Assembly (NCBI RefSeq): GCF_016863275.1
Contig: NZ_BOOO01000048.1
Location: 1 to 64,000 of the forward strand
Direction: 5' to 3'
DNA length: 64,000 nucleotides
Origin: Planotetraspora mira
Lineage (GTDB): Bacteria; Actinomycetota; Actinomycetes; Streptosporangiales; Streptosporangiaceae
In this document: positions 27,959 to 35,214 of the stretch, one piece after another
Position numbering within the stretch: the first letter of the stretch is position 1
How the letters are laid out: each line of letters starts with the position of its first letter
Translations under genes and position numbers: made by a program
Notes under the pieces: model-generated
What the model saw: only the letters and a program-made list of their open reading frames with translations
The model's database searches: none
Told to the model about the DNA's origin: nothing

Positions 27959-27979
27959 GGGTAAATGTCATGCAAGGTC
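27959..27979 (-). promoter_or_regulatory. Candidate MurR site at operon start
   Basis: A 21-base element starting GGGTAAAT (27959-27966) and ending TGCAAGGTC (27971-27979) on the plus strand matches the 20658-20675 element in front of the RpiR/MurR gene. It lies just downstream of the predicted transcription start, a good place for a repressor. Confidence 0.42.
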
Positions 27980-27993
27980 ACCGCGTTGCCTGG

Positions 27994-28022
27994 AAGTTAC
28001 TTACATCCGACTGGATGGTCAA
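27994..28022 (-). promoter_or_regulatory. Promoter of salvage operon
   Basis: Reading leftward: -35 TTGACC (28022-28017), 17-base spacer, -10 TAACTT (27999-27994). A partial dyad GGAAGTTACTTACATCC (27992-28008, 6 of 8 pairs) overlaps the -10. The gene start is 60 bases downstream. Confidence 0.6.
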
Positions 28023-28109
28023 CGCTTTCTTGACAGAAACTTCACGTACGCCGATCTCGCCCGAACGGGCAGGAGTCGGTGGGAGGCCGGAGGGCATAAA
28101 GGCGGGGAC

Positions 28110-28754
28110 ATGACCGGAGACGCCTGTCCCACAGATCTCGTCCGGGCCGTCCGGGCGGCGGGCGTCCGCGACGAGCGGATGCTCGAGGCGCTCCGCGTCA
28201 CGCCACGAGCGGACTTCGTTCCGGCCGGCGATGCCGCGGTCGCCGACGACGACATACCCATCCCGATCCCTCACGGGCAGGTCACCACCCAGCCTTCGCT
28301 GTCAGCCAGGATGATCGAAGGCCTCGGCCTCGCGGGCGACGAGCACGTGCTCGAGGTGGGCACCGGACTCGGTTTCCAGACCGCGCTGCTGGCCCGCCTG
28401 GCCGCCGACGTCGTGAGCATCGACATGTGGCCCGACATCGTGCAGTGGGCGCGGTCGAATCTCGCCGGGCACGACATCGACAACGTCGAGTTGCTCGTCG
28501 GGGACGGCAGTTGCGGCGTACCGGACCGCGCCCCGTACGACGCCGTCATCGTGTCCGCCGCGTTTCCCGAGGTGCCTCCGCCGCTGATCGAACAGCTTCG
28601 GGTCGGCGGGCGCCTGGTGCAGCCCATCGGACCGGGCGGGCAGGAGGAAGTCGTGGTGTTCCAGCGTACGGATACCGGACTGCAGCGCCGGCAGGTCCTC
28701 ACGCCGGCCAGGTTCGTTCGGCTGTACGGACGGTACGGCTTTCCCCGTGACTGA
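28110..28754 (+). CDS. Protein-L-isoaspartate O-methyltransferase-like
   Basis: 214 residues. It begins with the PCMT-type helices LVRAVRAAGVRDERMLEAL, then the substrate loop PHGQVTTQPSLSARMIEGLG and SAM motif HVLEVGTGLGFQTALLARLA, ending with LIEQLRVGGRLVQPIGPGG. The family methylates isoaspartyl residues to start repair of aged proteins; several actinomycete paralogues have other targets. AAAGGCGGGG precedes the ATG. Divergent from the salvage operon; no operon partner. Confidence 0.85.
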   Translation: MTGDACPTDLVRAVRAAGVRDERMLEALRVTPRADFVPAGDAAVADDDIPIPIPHGQVTTQPSLSARMIEGLGLAGDEHVLEVGTGLGFQTALLARLAADVVSIDMWPDIVQWARSNLAGHDIDNVELLVGDGSCGVPDRAPYDAVIVSAAFPEVPPPLIEQLRVGGRLVQPIGPGGQEEVVVFQRTDTGLQRRQVLTPARFVRLYGRYGFPRD

Positions 28755-28802
28755 CGAGGTTGTGAGGACGCGCGGGCCGATACGGACACACCTCACTTCT
28801 CT

Positions 28803-29330
28803 TCACGTTCCGGCGGCGCCACCGCCCGGCCGTCGCACCATGTAGACGTCGATCGGGTCCTGAACCTCGACGGTGAACCCGTGGCGCTCGTAGAGTCGCC
28901 GGGCGGCGCTGCCCTGCAGGACATTCAGGCGAACCGGCATGCCGTCGGCATCCGACCGTTTCAGCAGTGTTCGCAGCACAGCCGATCCGAGCCCCCGGCC
29001 CTGGAGGCCCGGAACGAGATAGAAGTGCTCCAGCCACCGCCCGTCCTCCGCCGGGCGCACAGTGACGCAGCCCGCGAAGGCGCCGTCCGCCACGATGACC
29101 GACGTGTGCTGAGGGGAGAAGGAATCCCGCAGCCGCTGCCGGACCCGGTGCTCATCGAACCGTCCCAACCGCTCCAGGTCCGGGCGCATCACCGTCGCCC
29201 GCAACTCCGCGATCACCTCGACATCCGAGGGCCTCGCGGAACGCAGAGCCCAGTCCATGGGATGGCCCGGCTCGATCGCGGGCGTCGCCTGACCTGGGCG
29301 TATCCCGTCCACCCTCGCACTCGTGTCCAT
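28803..29330 (-). CDS. GNAT family N-acetyltransferase
   Basis: 175 residues. The acetyl-CoA motif A is LEHFYLVPGLQGRGLGSAVL (Q-G-R-G-L-G-S) followed by LNVLQGSAARRLYERHGFTV, the usual motif B. ATG 29330 may be too early; MDWALRSARP at about 29258 also fits the family start. Stands alone, convergent with the isoaspartate methyltransferase. Acceptor substrate unknown. Confidence 0.82.
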   Translation of the reverse strand: MDTSARVDGIRPGQATPAIEPGHPMDWALRSARPSDVEVIAELRATVMRPDLERLGRFDEHRVRQRLRDSFSPQHTSVIVADGAFAGCVTVRPAEDGRWLEHFYLVPGLQGRGLGSAVLRTLLKRSDADGMPVRLNVLQGSAARRLYERHGFTVEVQDPIDVYMVRRPGGGAAGT

Positions 29331-29452
29331 GGCGGAAGTATCTCAGCGGCCTACCGCGCACGCGCAGCGGGATCTTCCACAGGCCGGGCACGCAACAGTC
29401 CGGCGGGCCACACGAGAAGGGGCCCTCGCGGCGAACCGTGGTGTCCCTTGGT

Positions 29453-30046
29453 CTAGATCCGTTTGATCGTCGCGAACCAGGCGGGTGCGCCGTCGTCGCC
29501 GTGGTATCTCGTCTGGACCCGGTCCGGTTCGACGGCGGCGACGTTCCATCCGTTGCCCGGGTCGAACGCCGCTCTCAGCTCCTCCCGGCTGACGGGGTGC
29601 GGGCCGGTATCGGGTCCCTCGTCGCTGAAGCACAACACGTAGAGGGTTCCACCGTGCTCGGTCACCGACGCGAGACTCGCCACGTACCGGGGTCGTTCGT
29701 CGCCGTCGCAGGTGTGGAACATTCCGCAGTCCAGCACGGTCTCGAACCTGCGCCCCAGACGCTCCAACCGGAACGCGTCAGCCACAGCGAACTCAGCCGC
29801 GATCCCACGGTCGGCGGCCTTCTCCCGGGCGATCGCCAGTGCCGTCTCGGCCACGTCGACGCCCAGAACCGGAAATCCCAGCGAGGCGACGTGAAGAGCG
29901 TTGTCCCCGGTCCCGCAGCCCACATCGAGCACCGCTCCGGCGAATCCGCCTTCGGATGCCAAACGCACAATCGCCGGCTGCGGCCGGTCGATATCCCAAG
30001 GCGCGGGGCCGTCATGGTACGACGCGTCCCAGGCCAGCCCCGTCAT
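29453..30046 (-). CDS. Class I SAM-dependent methyltransferase
   Basis: 197 residues from the preferred start. The front WDASYHDGPAPWDIDRPQPA is the hallmark of a small methyltransferase group close to thiopurine/tellurite-type enzymes, followed by AVLDVGCGTGDNALHVASLG (motif I) and VLGVDVAETALAIAREKA. DCGMFHTCDGDERPRYVASL is the acceptor region. The frame is open to 30199, but family resemblance begins at ATG 30046; neither start has a good ribosome site. Substrate unknown; halide or thiol methylation is possible. Confidence 0.78.
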   Translation of the reverse strand: MTGLAWDASYHDGPAPWDIDRPQPAIVRLASEGGFAGAVLDVGCGTGDNALHVASLGFPVLGVDVAETALAIAREKAADRGIAAEFAVADAFRLERLGRRFETVLDCGMFHTCDGDERPRYVASLASVTEHGGTLYVLCFSDEGPDTGPHPVSREELRAAFDPGNGWNVAAVEPDRVQTRYHGDDGAPAWFATIKRI

Positions 30047-30240
30047 CCGTTCGTGACTGGTCGGGCGCCGACCACCGAACGGGTCTTCAGCAAGGGTTCC
30101 TGATCGCTCCGACAACTCGACCCCTTCCCGCAACCGATGCCACCCCATCGTGGCACGCCGATTCGGCCACAGTACGACTGCGCCGTCGAGGACATGCACT
30201 GTTCGTCAGCGGGTTCCGGCGGGTGGTCAGGCCAATTGGA

Positions 30241-30281
30241 GCAACCAATGGTTGCGCATGATGGAGCACCTCCTCTACAGT
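30241..30281 (+). promoter_or_regulatory. Promoter with ArsR-type palindrome
   Basis: GCAACCA, A, TGGTTGC (30241-30255) is a perfect 15-base dyad. It overlaps the -35 TTGCGC (30252-30257), which is 18 bases from a -10 TACAGT (30276-30281). The SRPBCC/arsR operon starts 40 bases on. Confidence 0.65.
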
Positions 30282-30320
30282 CATGTGCAATAAAACGTTG
30301 CGAGAGGATTGAGGGTCGGG

Positions 30321-30785
30321 ATGGAGTACGGCAGCATCGAGCGGGAGATCCACGTCGAAGCCACGCCTGAGGTGGTCTACGAGGTCATCAGCACGCCCGA
30401 GCACCTGCGGGAGTGGTGGCCGGACGAGGCGGAGTTCGAACCGGTGCCCGGCGCCACCGGGGTCATCTCGTTCGGCGACACGTCCACGCCGGAGGCGCAC
30501 GTCGTACCACTCACGGTGGTGGAGGCCGACCCGCCCCGGCGGTTCTCCTTCCGGTGGGTGTACGACGAGGATGCGGCCGCGACGCCGGCCAACTCGCTTC
30601 TGGTGACCTTCGACCTGGTCCCGTCTGGTGCGGGCACGCTGCTGCGCTTCACCGAGACGGGGTTCCGGGAGAAGGGCTGGGAGGCGGCCGTGCTCGAGGA
30701 GCAGTACCGCGACCACACCAGCGGCTGGGACCACTACCTGCCCCGTCTCGTCACGTACGTCGATCGGCTGGTGTCGACGCCATGA
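30321..30785 (+). CDS. SRPBCC (AHSA1-like) protein
   Basis: 154 residues with the START/AHSA1 helix-grip fold: SIEREIHVEATPEVVYEVIS, HLREWWPDEAEFEP, and RFTETGFREKGWEAAV with the closing WDHYLPRLVTYVDRL helix. The fold makes a hydrophobic pocket; these proteins are common partners of ArsR repressors but have no assigned reaction. ATG 30321 is preferred over an upstream TTG at 30309. Its TGA overlaps the ATG of arsR (ATGA), so the two are coupled. Confidence 0.85.
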   Translation: MEYGSIEREIHVEATPEVVYEVISTPEHLREWWPDEAEFEPVPGATGVISFGDTSTPEAHVVPLTVVEADPPRRFSFRWVYDEDAAATPANSLLVTFDLVPSGAGTLLRFTETGFREKGWEAAVLEEQYRDHTSGWDHYLPRLVTYVDRLVSTP

Positions 30786-31120
30786 GCTTCACCATCGACG
30801 ACGAGCTCTGGTCGGCGGTGGGGGACCCCATCCGGCGGCGGATGCTCGACCTGCTGCTGACCGACGGCGGCGGCACTTCGACCACGTTGAGCGCGCGACT
30901 GCCGGTCACGCGGCAGGCGGTCGCCAAACACCTCGCCGTATTGGACCGGGTCGGGCTGGTCCACGTCACACCGTCCGGACGCGAGCGCCTCTACGCGGTG
31001 GACGAGGCGCAACTCGCCCGCGCGATCGCGCAGCTGTCGTCGGTCGGCGCCACCTGGGACGCCCGGCTGCGTCGCATCAAGCGGATCGCCGAGGCGATCC
31101 AGCGCAACCAGGAGAGCTGA
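30782..31120 (+). CDS. ArsR family winged-helix regulator
   Basis: 112 residues. DELWSAVGDPIRRRMLDLLL opens the winged helix and LPVTRQAVAKHLAVLDRVGL is the recognition helix region, typical of the ArsR subgroup partnered with SRPBCC proteins. No metal-binding cysteines. It overlaps the upstream gene by four bases and is followed after 90 bases by a second SRPBCC gene. The dyad at 30241-30255 is its likely operator. Confidence 0.88.
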   Translation: MSFTIDDELWSAVGDPIRRRMLDLLLTDGGGTSTTLSARLPVTRQAVAKHLAVLDRVGLVHVTPSGRERLYAVDEAQLARAIAQLSSVGATWDARLRRIKRIAEAIQRNQES

Positions 31121-31210
31121 CCCCCCTCACGGACGAACGTCGCCATGTCCGTGGCGGCGCCGATGAACGCTGCCCGCATGCGGGCGCACACAAGAGAAAG
31201 AGGTATCGAG

Positions 31211-31651
31211 ATGGTGGACATCCTGCACAGGATCGGAGTCACGTCGTCCCCCGGCGACGTCTACACGGCCTTGACCACTGTCGACGGGCTGGCGGGCTGG
31301 TGGACAGAGGAAACGGACGGCGACGGTAACGCCGGGGGAGTGCTCCGGTTCCGCTTCGAGCCCGGCGGCTTCGACATGAAGGTCCTGGACGCTCAGCCCG
31401 CCGAGCTCGTTCTCTGGGAGGTCGTCGACGGTCCCGATGAGTGGATGGGCACACGGGTCCGCTTCGAGCTCAAGCAGGAGGACGGCTTCACGATCGTGTT
31501 GTTCCGGCACGAAGGCTGGAAGGAGCCGGTGGAGTTCATGTACCACTGCAGCACCAAGTGGGCCACCTTCCTGATGAGCCTCAAGAAGCTGGTCGAAACC
31601 GGCACGGGCGAGCCCGCGCCACACGACGTCAAGATCAGCAACTGGCACTAG
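31211..31651 (+). CDS. SRPBCC family protein
   Basis: 146 residues, helix-grip fold: ILHRIGVTSSPGDVYTALTT, GLAGWWTEETDGDGNAGG, VRFELKQEDGFTIVLFRHEG and the last helix HCSTKWATFLMSLKKLVETG. AAAGAGG seven bases before the ATG sets the start. It follows the arsR gene in the same direction, so the operon probably carries two SRPBCC proteins that may act on the same hydrophobic compound. Not similar enough to the first to be a recent duplicate. Confidence 0.85.
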   Translation: MVDILHRIGVTSSPGDVYTALTTVDGLAGWWTEETDGDGNAGGVLRFRFEPGGFDMKVLDAQPAELVLWEVVDGPDEWMGTRVRFELKQEDGFTIVLFRHEGWKEPVEFMYHCSTKWATFLMSLKKLVETGTGEPAPHDVKISNWH

Positions 31652-31681
31652 GACGTGTTCCCATAAGCGGCGCCGTGTGGC

Positions 31682-32230
31682 TCAGACCTCTGGAAGGGAG
31701 GGATCGGGTTTCCAGGGGTTCGGCGCGGTGATGGACCAGCGTTCATGGTCGCGCCAGGCCCCGTCGATGTAGAGGTAGGCGGGCGACAGCCCTTCGTAGC
31801 GGAAGCCCAGGCGCTGGGCCAGGGCCAGGGACGCCTTGTTCGCCGGCTGAATGTTGGCCTCCAGCCGGTGGAGCCGCAGGTCGGTGAAGGCGTGCTGCAG
31901 GGTGACGGTGAGCCCGTCGGTCATGTAACCCTGCCCTGCGGACGGGGCGAAGGCCGCATAGCCGAGGGACGCACCCTGGTAGCGGCCCCGGATGATCGAG
32001 TTGATGTTGACCATGCCGGCTGCCGCGCCGGTCTCCCGAACTCGGATCAGAAAGCCCAGGTTGGTGCCGTCGTCGATGCGGCGCATCCAGACCTGGAACT
32101 CCTCCGCGGTCGCGGGCAGCTGCATCCATGGGTGGTGCAGTTCGGTGCTGGCCTGCACGAGCGAGCAGAACTCGTCCTGGTCGGAGAGGGTGAGCGGGCG
32201 CAGTTCGACCCGTGATGACATTTCGGACAT
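31682..32230 (-). CDS. RimJ/RimL-like GNAT acetyltransferase
   Basis: 182 residues. VELRPLTLSDQDEFCSLVQA leads into IRVRETGAAAGMVNINSIIR and the acetyl-CoA site around AGQGYMTDGLTVTLQHAFTD, then LHRLEANIQPANKASLALAQ and LGFRYEGLSPAYLYIDGAWR, a very typical RimJ/RimL ending. Members acetylate N-terminal or small-molecule amines. No clear operon partner; convergent with the SRPBCC gene. Confidence 0.87.
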   Translation of the reverse strand: MSEMSSRVELRPLTLSDQDEFCSLVQASTELHHPWMQLPATAEEFQVWMRRIDDGTNLGFLIRVRETGAAAGMVNINSIIRGRYQGASLGYAAFAPSAGQGYMTDGLTVTLQHAFTDLRLHRLEANIQPANKASLALAQRLGFRYEGLSPAYLYIDGAWRDHERWSITAPNPWKPDPSLPEV

Positions 32231-32340
32231 GGGGCCAACGTTAGGGCCTCTTGCGAGCAGTGGATCACTCGAGCACGATCCCGGAGAAGAAGGACCAGGC
32301 CGCCCACCGGCTCAACCGAGGTTCGTGGGCGGCCGGCCAG

Positions 32341-33441
32341 TCAGGGGGCGAGGGTGAACCAGTCGGTGAAGCCGCTCGGGTCGTGGCGGCCCATGGCGCC
32401 GTGCTCGAAGAGGCCGTAGCCCAAGGCGCCCTCACAGGTGACGCGGGCGACGTGGTCGACGATGCCGAACATCATCCGGCCCGCGACCTCCGGTGACTCC
32501 AGGTCGTACGTGACGCGTTCGGTGAAACCTGGGCCCTTCCACACGCCATGGGACCAGTCGGGGTCGCTGCTGTAACCGGCACCGATGTGCAGCGCCACCG
32601 GCAGCAGCGACTCGATCTCCAGCACCACGGGCTTGCCCTCCGAGCCGGTGCAGCGGATCACCGCGCCGGTGGGGATCCGCGTGCCGGACGCGTAGGAGAT
32701 GGCCACCTGGGGCCAGCCGAGTTGCTCCACCCGGCCGTCGCGCCACACGCGGGTGCAGTCGTTGAGGGTGCGGAAGCCGTCCGGGTTCTCCTGGAGGATC
32801 AGCACGACGGCGTAGTCGTCGAACCGCAACGGCATGTAGAGCCACCACATGCCCTCGAACGGCGGGTCCGCCGGCCGACCGGCCGGCACGGGTTCGCCGA
32901 CCGGGCGGATGCCCCACGAGCGGTCGCGGGTGCCGACCCAGCGGTCGGGCGTCACCGCGATCTCCTCGCCGTCGATGACGATGGAACCGGACCACGTGCC
33001 GACCTGGGCGAAACGCTGCGCGTCGAGGGTGACGCGGCTGCCGGCCCGCATGATGTGCGGCTGCTCCTGAACGACGGGGAACGAGCCCTCCCACGTCATG
33101 TCGAGTGCGATGCCCTCGGTCTCGTCCATGACGACGCGCAACTTCTGGAGCGGCTCCACGACCTCGATGCGGTAGCCGCCCACCCTCTGGTTCAGCCGGT
33201 CGTCGTCGATCGCGTCGCCGAGGTGGACGGCCGTCTGCGTGCCGCCCCGGCGGACCAGGACGAAGGCGTCCTTGGTGCCGAGGTTCGGGTACCAGCCCAT
33301 CCCGGTGATCACGAAGATGTCGCCCGTGCGGTCATGGGCGTTCAAGTAGCAGCGGTCATAGAAGTTGCGGTCACTGGTCGCCGCCCAGGTGACCGGCAGC
33401 GGCGCCTGATGGATGGGGTACTCGTCGAGCGGACCGACCAC
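32341..33441 (-). CDS. CrtC/AttH-like lipocalin-type protein
   Basis: 366 residues, cytoplasmic by sequence. It appears to be two stacked beta-rich halves; landmarks are DRNFYDRCYLNAHDRTGDIF, WVGTRDRSWGIRP and FEGMWWLYMPLRFDDYAVVL. The W-G-x-R-D-R-S-W-G-I pattern recalls the CrtC/AttH carotenoid-hydratase-like fold found in mycobacterial and other actinobacterial steroid-related proteins (from memory). Substrate unknown, probably a hydrophobic ring compound. GTG start is two bases after the stop of the upstream phosphotransferase gene, so both share the KstR-like operator at 34620. Confidence 0.6.
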   Translation of the reverse strand: MVGPLDEYPIHQAPLPVTWAATSDRNFYDRCYLNAHDRTGDIFVITGMGWYPNLGTKDAFVLVRRGGTQTAVHLGDAIDDDRLNQRVGGYRIEVVEPLQKLRVVMDETEGIALDMTWEGSFPVVQEQPHIMRAGSRVTLDAQRFAQVGTWSGSIVIDGEEIAVTPDRWVGTRDRSWGIRPVGEPVPAGRPADPPFEGMWWLYMPLRFDDYAVVLILQENPDGFRTLNDCTRVWRDGRVEQLGWPQVAISYASGTRIPTGAVIRCTGSEGKPVVLEIESLLPVALHIGAGYSSDPDWSHGVWKGPGFTERVTYDLESPEVAGRMMFGIVDHVARVTCEGALGYGLFEHGAMGRHDPSGFTDWFTLAP

Positions 33442-33443
33442 GT

Positions 33444-34574
33444 CTACGCACCTACCTCGTCGAGAAGCCTTTCGAGCAGCGGCCGGGAATGCATCAACGT
33501 CTCGATGTCGCCGGGCCGCTCGACCTCACCGAAGTGAATCTGGCGCGCGCCGGTACGCATGAACACGATGCACCATCGCACGCCGTTGTATACGTGGTAC
33601 CACTGGAGATCGCCGAGGGCTATACCGGTGACCTTCTCGTACGTCGCCTTCGCGTCTTCTTCACGGAGGAAGTGCGGCATGCCCGGCATGGCCATCACCG
33701 TGGTGATCGACTCGAAGACCTGGTGGGCGGAGATCATCCAGGAGATGTCGAGCTCGCGTGGGCCGATCGCGGCCATCTCCCAGTCGAGCACGGCGACCGG
33801 CGCGAAGTCGCGGTAGAGGATGTTGCCGATCCGGGAGTCGCCCCAGCTGAGGACCGTCTCATGGGTCTCCGGCAGGTTCGCCGTGAGCCAGGCCAGGCCG
33901 CGTTCGACGAGCGGAGAACGGCCCAGGTCGGTCGTCGCGAAGTCGTACCACGCCCGCGTGCGCGCCAGATTCCGCGCGAGCAGGCTGTCGCCCTCCGCTC
34001 CCTCGCGCGGGGTGAGGAACCCGAATGTCGAGGACGCGTCGGGGATGGCGTGCAGCTTGGCGATCGTCTCGACCGTGACGTCCTGCAGGCGGCGTTGCTC
34101 GTCGGGCGAGGCGTCGAACAACCAGTTGCCGCCGAAGTTGTAGGGCAGCACGTCGGGTGGGACGACGCCCTCGACCCGGTCCATCAGGAAGAACGGGCTG
34201 CCGATCACCTCACCCGTGGGCTCCATCCACCGCACCCGCGGTACCGGCACATCGGTCAGTTCGGCGACCAACCGCATGGCGTCGTACTGGTCCTGAAGGG
34301 CGTATTCGGGAAACACGGGAACGTCTTCCGCCGCCGGCGCGACGCGCGCGACGAAACGGCCGGCCTGCTGCCGGCCGTTCTCGGTCCAGGTGGCGTCGAC
34401 GAACACCGTCTCCGACGACAGGCCGTTGGCCTCGACTCCTTCGTGCACCACGACGTCGGGGTCCGCGGCGCCGGCGGGGAGGACGGTCGCCAGCCACTGG
34501 GCGAGATGGGCGGAAAAAGCCTGGGGATCGCGGCCTGAGCGCCGCATCTTCTTCTCTGCCGGTCGGCGGTCCAT
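33444..34574 (-). CDS. APH-family phosphotransferase (acyl-CoA-dehydrogenase-associated type)
   Basis: 376 residues, aminoglycoside-phosphotransferase fold: GLSSETVFVDATW (nucleotide strands), DVPVPRVRWMEPTGEVIGSP (lobe hinge), catalytic loop LSWGDSRIGNILY and metal loop VLDWEMAAIGP. The usual catalytic-loop H-G-D is W-G-D here, a change I associate with the subgroup near acyl-CoA and steroid genes. GGAGGG precedes ATG 34574. It heads a two-gene unit, and a sequence matching the KstR operator lies 46 bases upstream, pointing to a lipid or steroid alcohol substrate rather than an antibiotic. Confidence 0.78.
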   Translation of the reverse strand: MDRRPAEKKMRRSGRDPQAFSAHLAQWLATVLPAGAADPDVVVHEGVEANGLSSETVFVDATWTENGRQQAGRFVARVAPAAEDVPVFPEYALQDQYDAMRLVAELTDVPVPRVRWMEPTGEVIGSPFFLMDRVEGVVPPDVLPYNFGGNWLFDASPDEQRRLQDVTVETIAKLHAIPDASSTFGFLTPREGAEGDSLLARNLARTRAWYDFATTDLGRSPLVERGLAWLTANLPETHETVLSWGDSRIGNILYRDFAPVAVLDWEMAAIGPRELDISWMISAHQVFESITTVMAMPGMPHFLREEDAKATYEKVTGIALGDLQWYHVYNGVRWCIVFMRTGARQIHFGEVERPGDIETLMHSRPLLERLLDEVGA

Positions 34575-34619
34575 CGAACTCCCTCCGGGTAGCGAATGTG
34601 AATTCCGCGGAAACCCAAA

Positions 34620-34633
34620 TAGAACAAGTTCTA
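34620..34633. promoter_or_regulatory. KstR-type operator
   Basis: TAGAACAAGTTCTA matches the published KstR consensus TnnAACnnGTTnnA (from memory) at every fixed position, and its outer bases pair as well. It lies 46 bases before the phosphotransferase start. KstR represses cholesterol and lipid catabolism genes in mycobacteria and rhodococci. Confidence 0.65.
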
Positions 34634-34760
34634 GACTCGCGATTACATTACACCGCGGACGGCGAGAGAAATAGCGCCGAATACAAGCACCCTGTCGCCG
34701 ACGAACCGCCGTCGGTCATCGCCCCTGGCCAGTGAATGAGAACAGGTTCGAGAAGCAGTC

Positions 34761-35150
34761 CTAGGCGTCGGTTCGCTTCTCCAGCCGGCTGCCACGCGGC
34801 AGAGTGACCGCCATGATGTTGCTGGGGATGTCCAGCACGATGCGATGCCATCGCCCGCGCGGGACGATGGCCGCGGTTCCGGCCCACAGCCTGATCTCTT
34901 CCTCCTGTTGTCCCGGCCGCTCCGGACGGAGGTAGAGGCTTATCTTTCCGATGAGGCAGGACACGATCTCCTCGGCCTCGGGATGGACTTCCCAGTGGTC
35001 GGCGTGGACGTCGGCCGAGGTCTTCGCGTGGAAGGCCATCAACTGCCAGCCGTCCTCGTCGGAGACCCTCGGTCTTTTCTCGGCGCGGATCTCGCCGCCT
35101 TGGGTGAAGTGGATGGAGGACGCGAAGAGATCGATCGGGGTGACAGTCAT
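34761..35150 (-). CDS. Small cupin domain protein
   Basis: 129 residues, a single cupin barrel: VHADHWEVHPEAEEIVSCLI carries the metal-ligand His/Glu set, and VPRGRWHRIVLDIPSNI gives the second motif with its His. I start at ATG 35150; GGAAGG is ten bases upstream, and the longer frame to 35246 would overlap the MFS gene on the same strand. It follows the MFS gene by 64 bases and may be co-transcribed. Function unknown; small cupins act as isomerases, dioxygenases or sugar-binding proteins. Confidence 0.75.
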   Translation of the reverse strand: MTVTPIDLFASSIHFTQGGEIRAEKRPRVSDEDGWQLMAFHAKTSADVHADHWEVHPEAEEIVSCLIGKISLYLRPERPGQQEEEIRLWAGTAAIVPRGRWHRIVLDIPSNIMAVTLPRGSRLEKRTDA

Positions 35151-35214
35151 GCCGAGACGGCCTTCCTGCAGTGATCTTTCATCCGGTGGGGTTGCGGCCC
35201 GGGTGGATCGCCGG

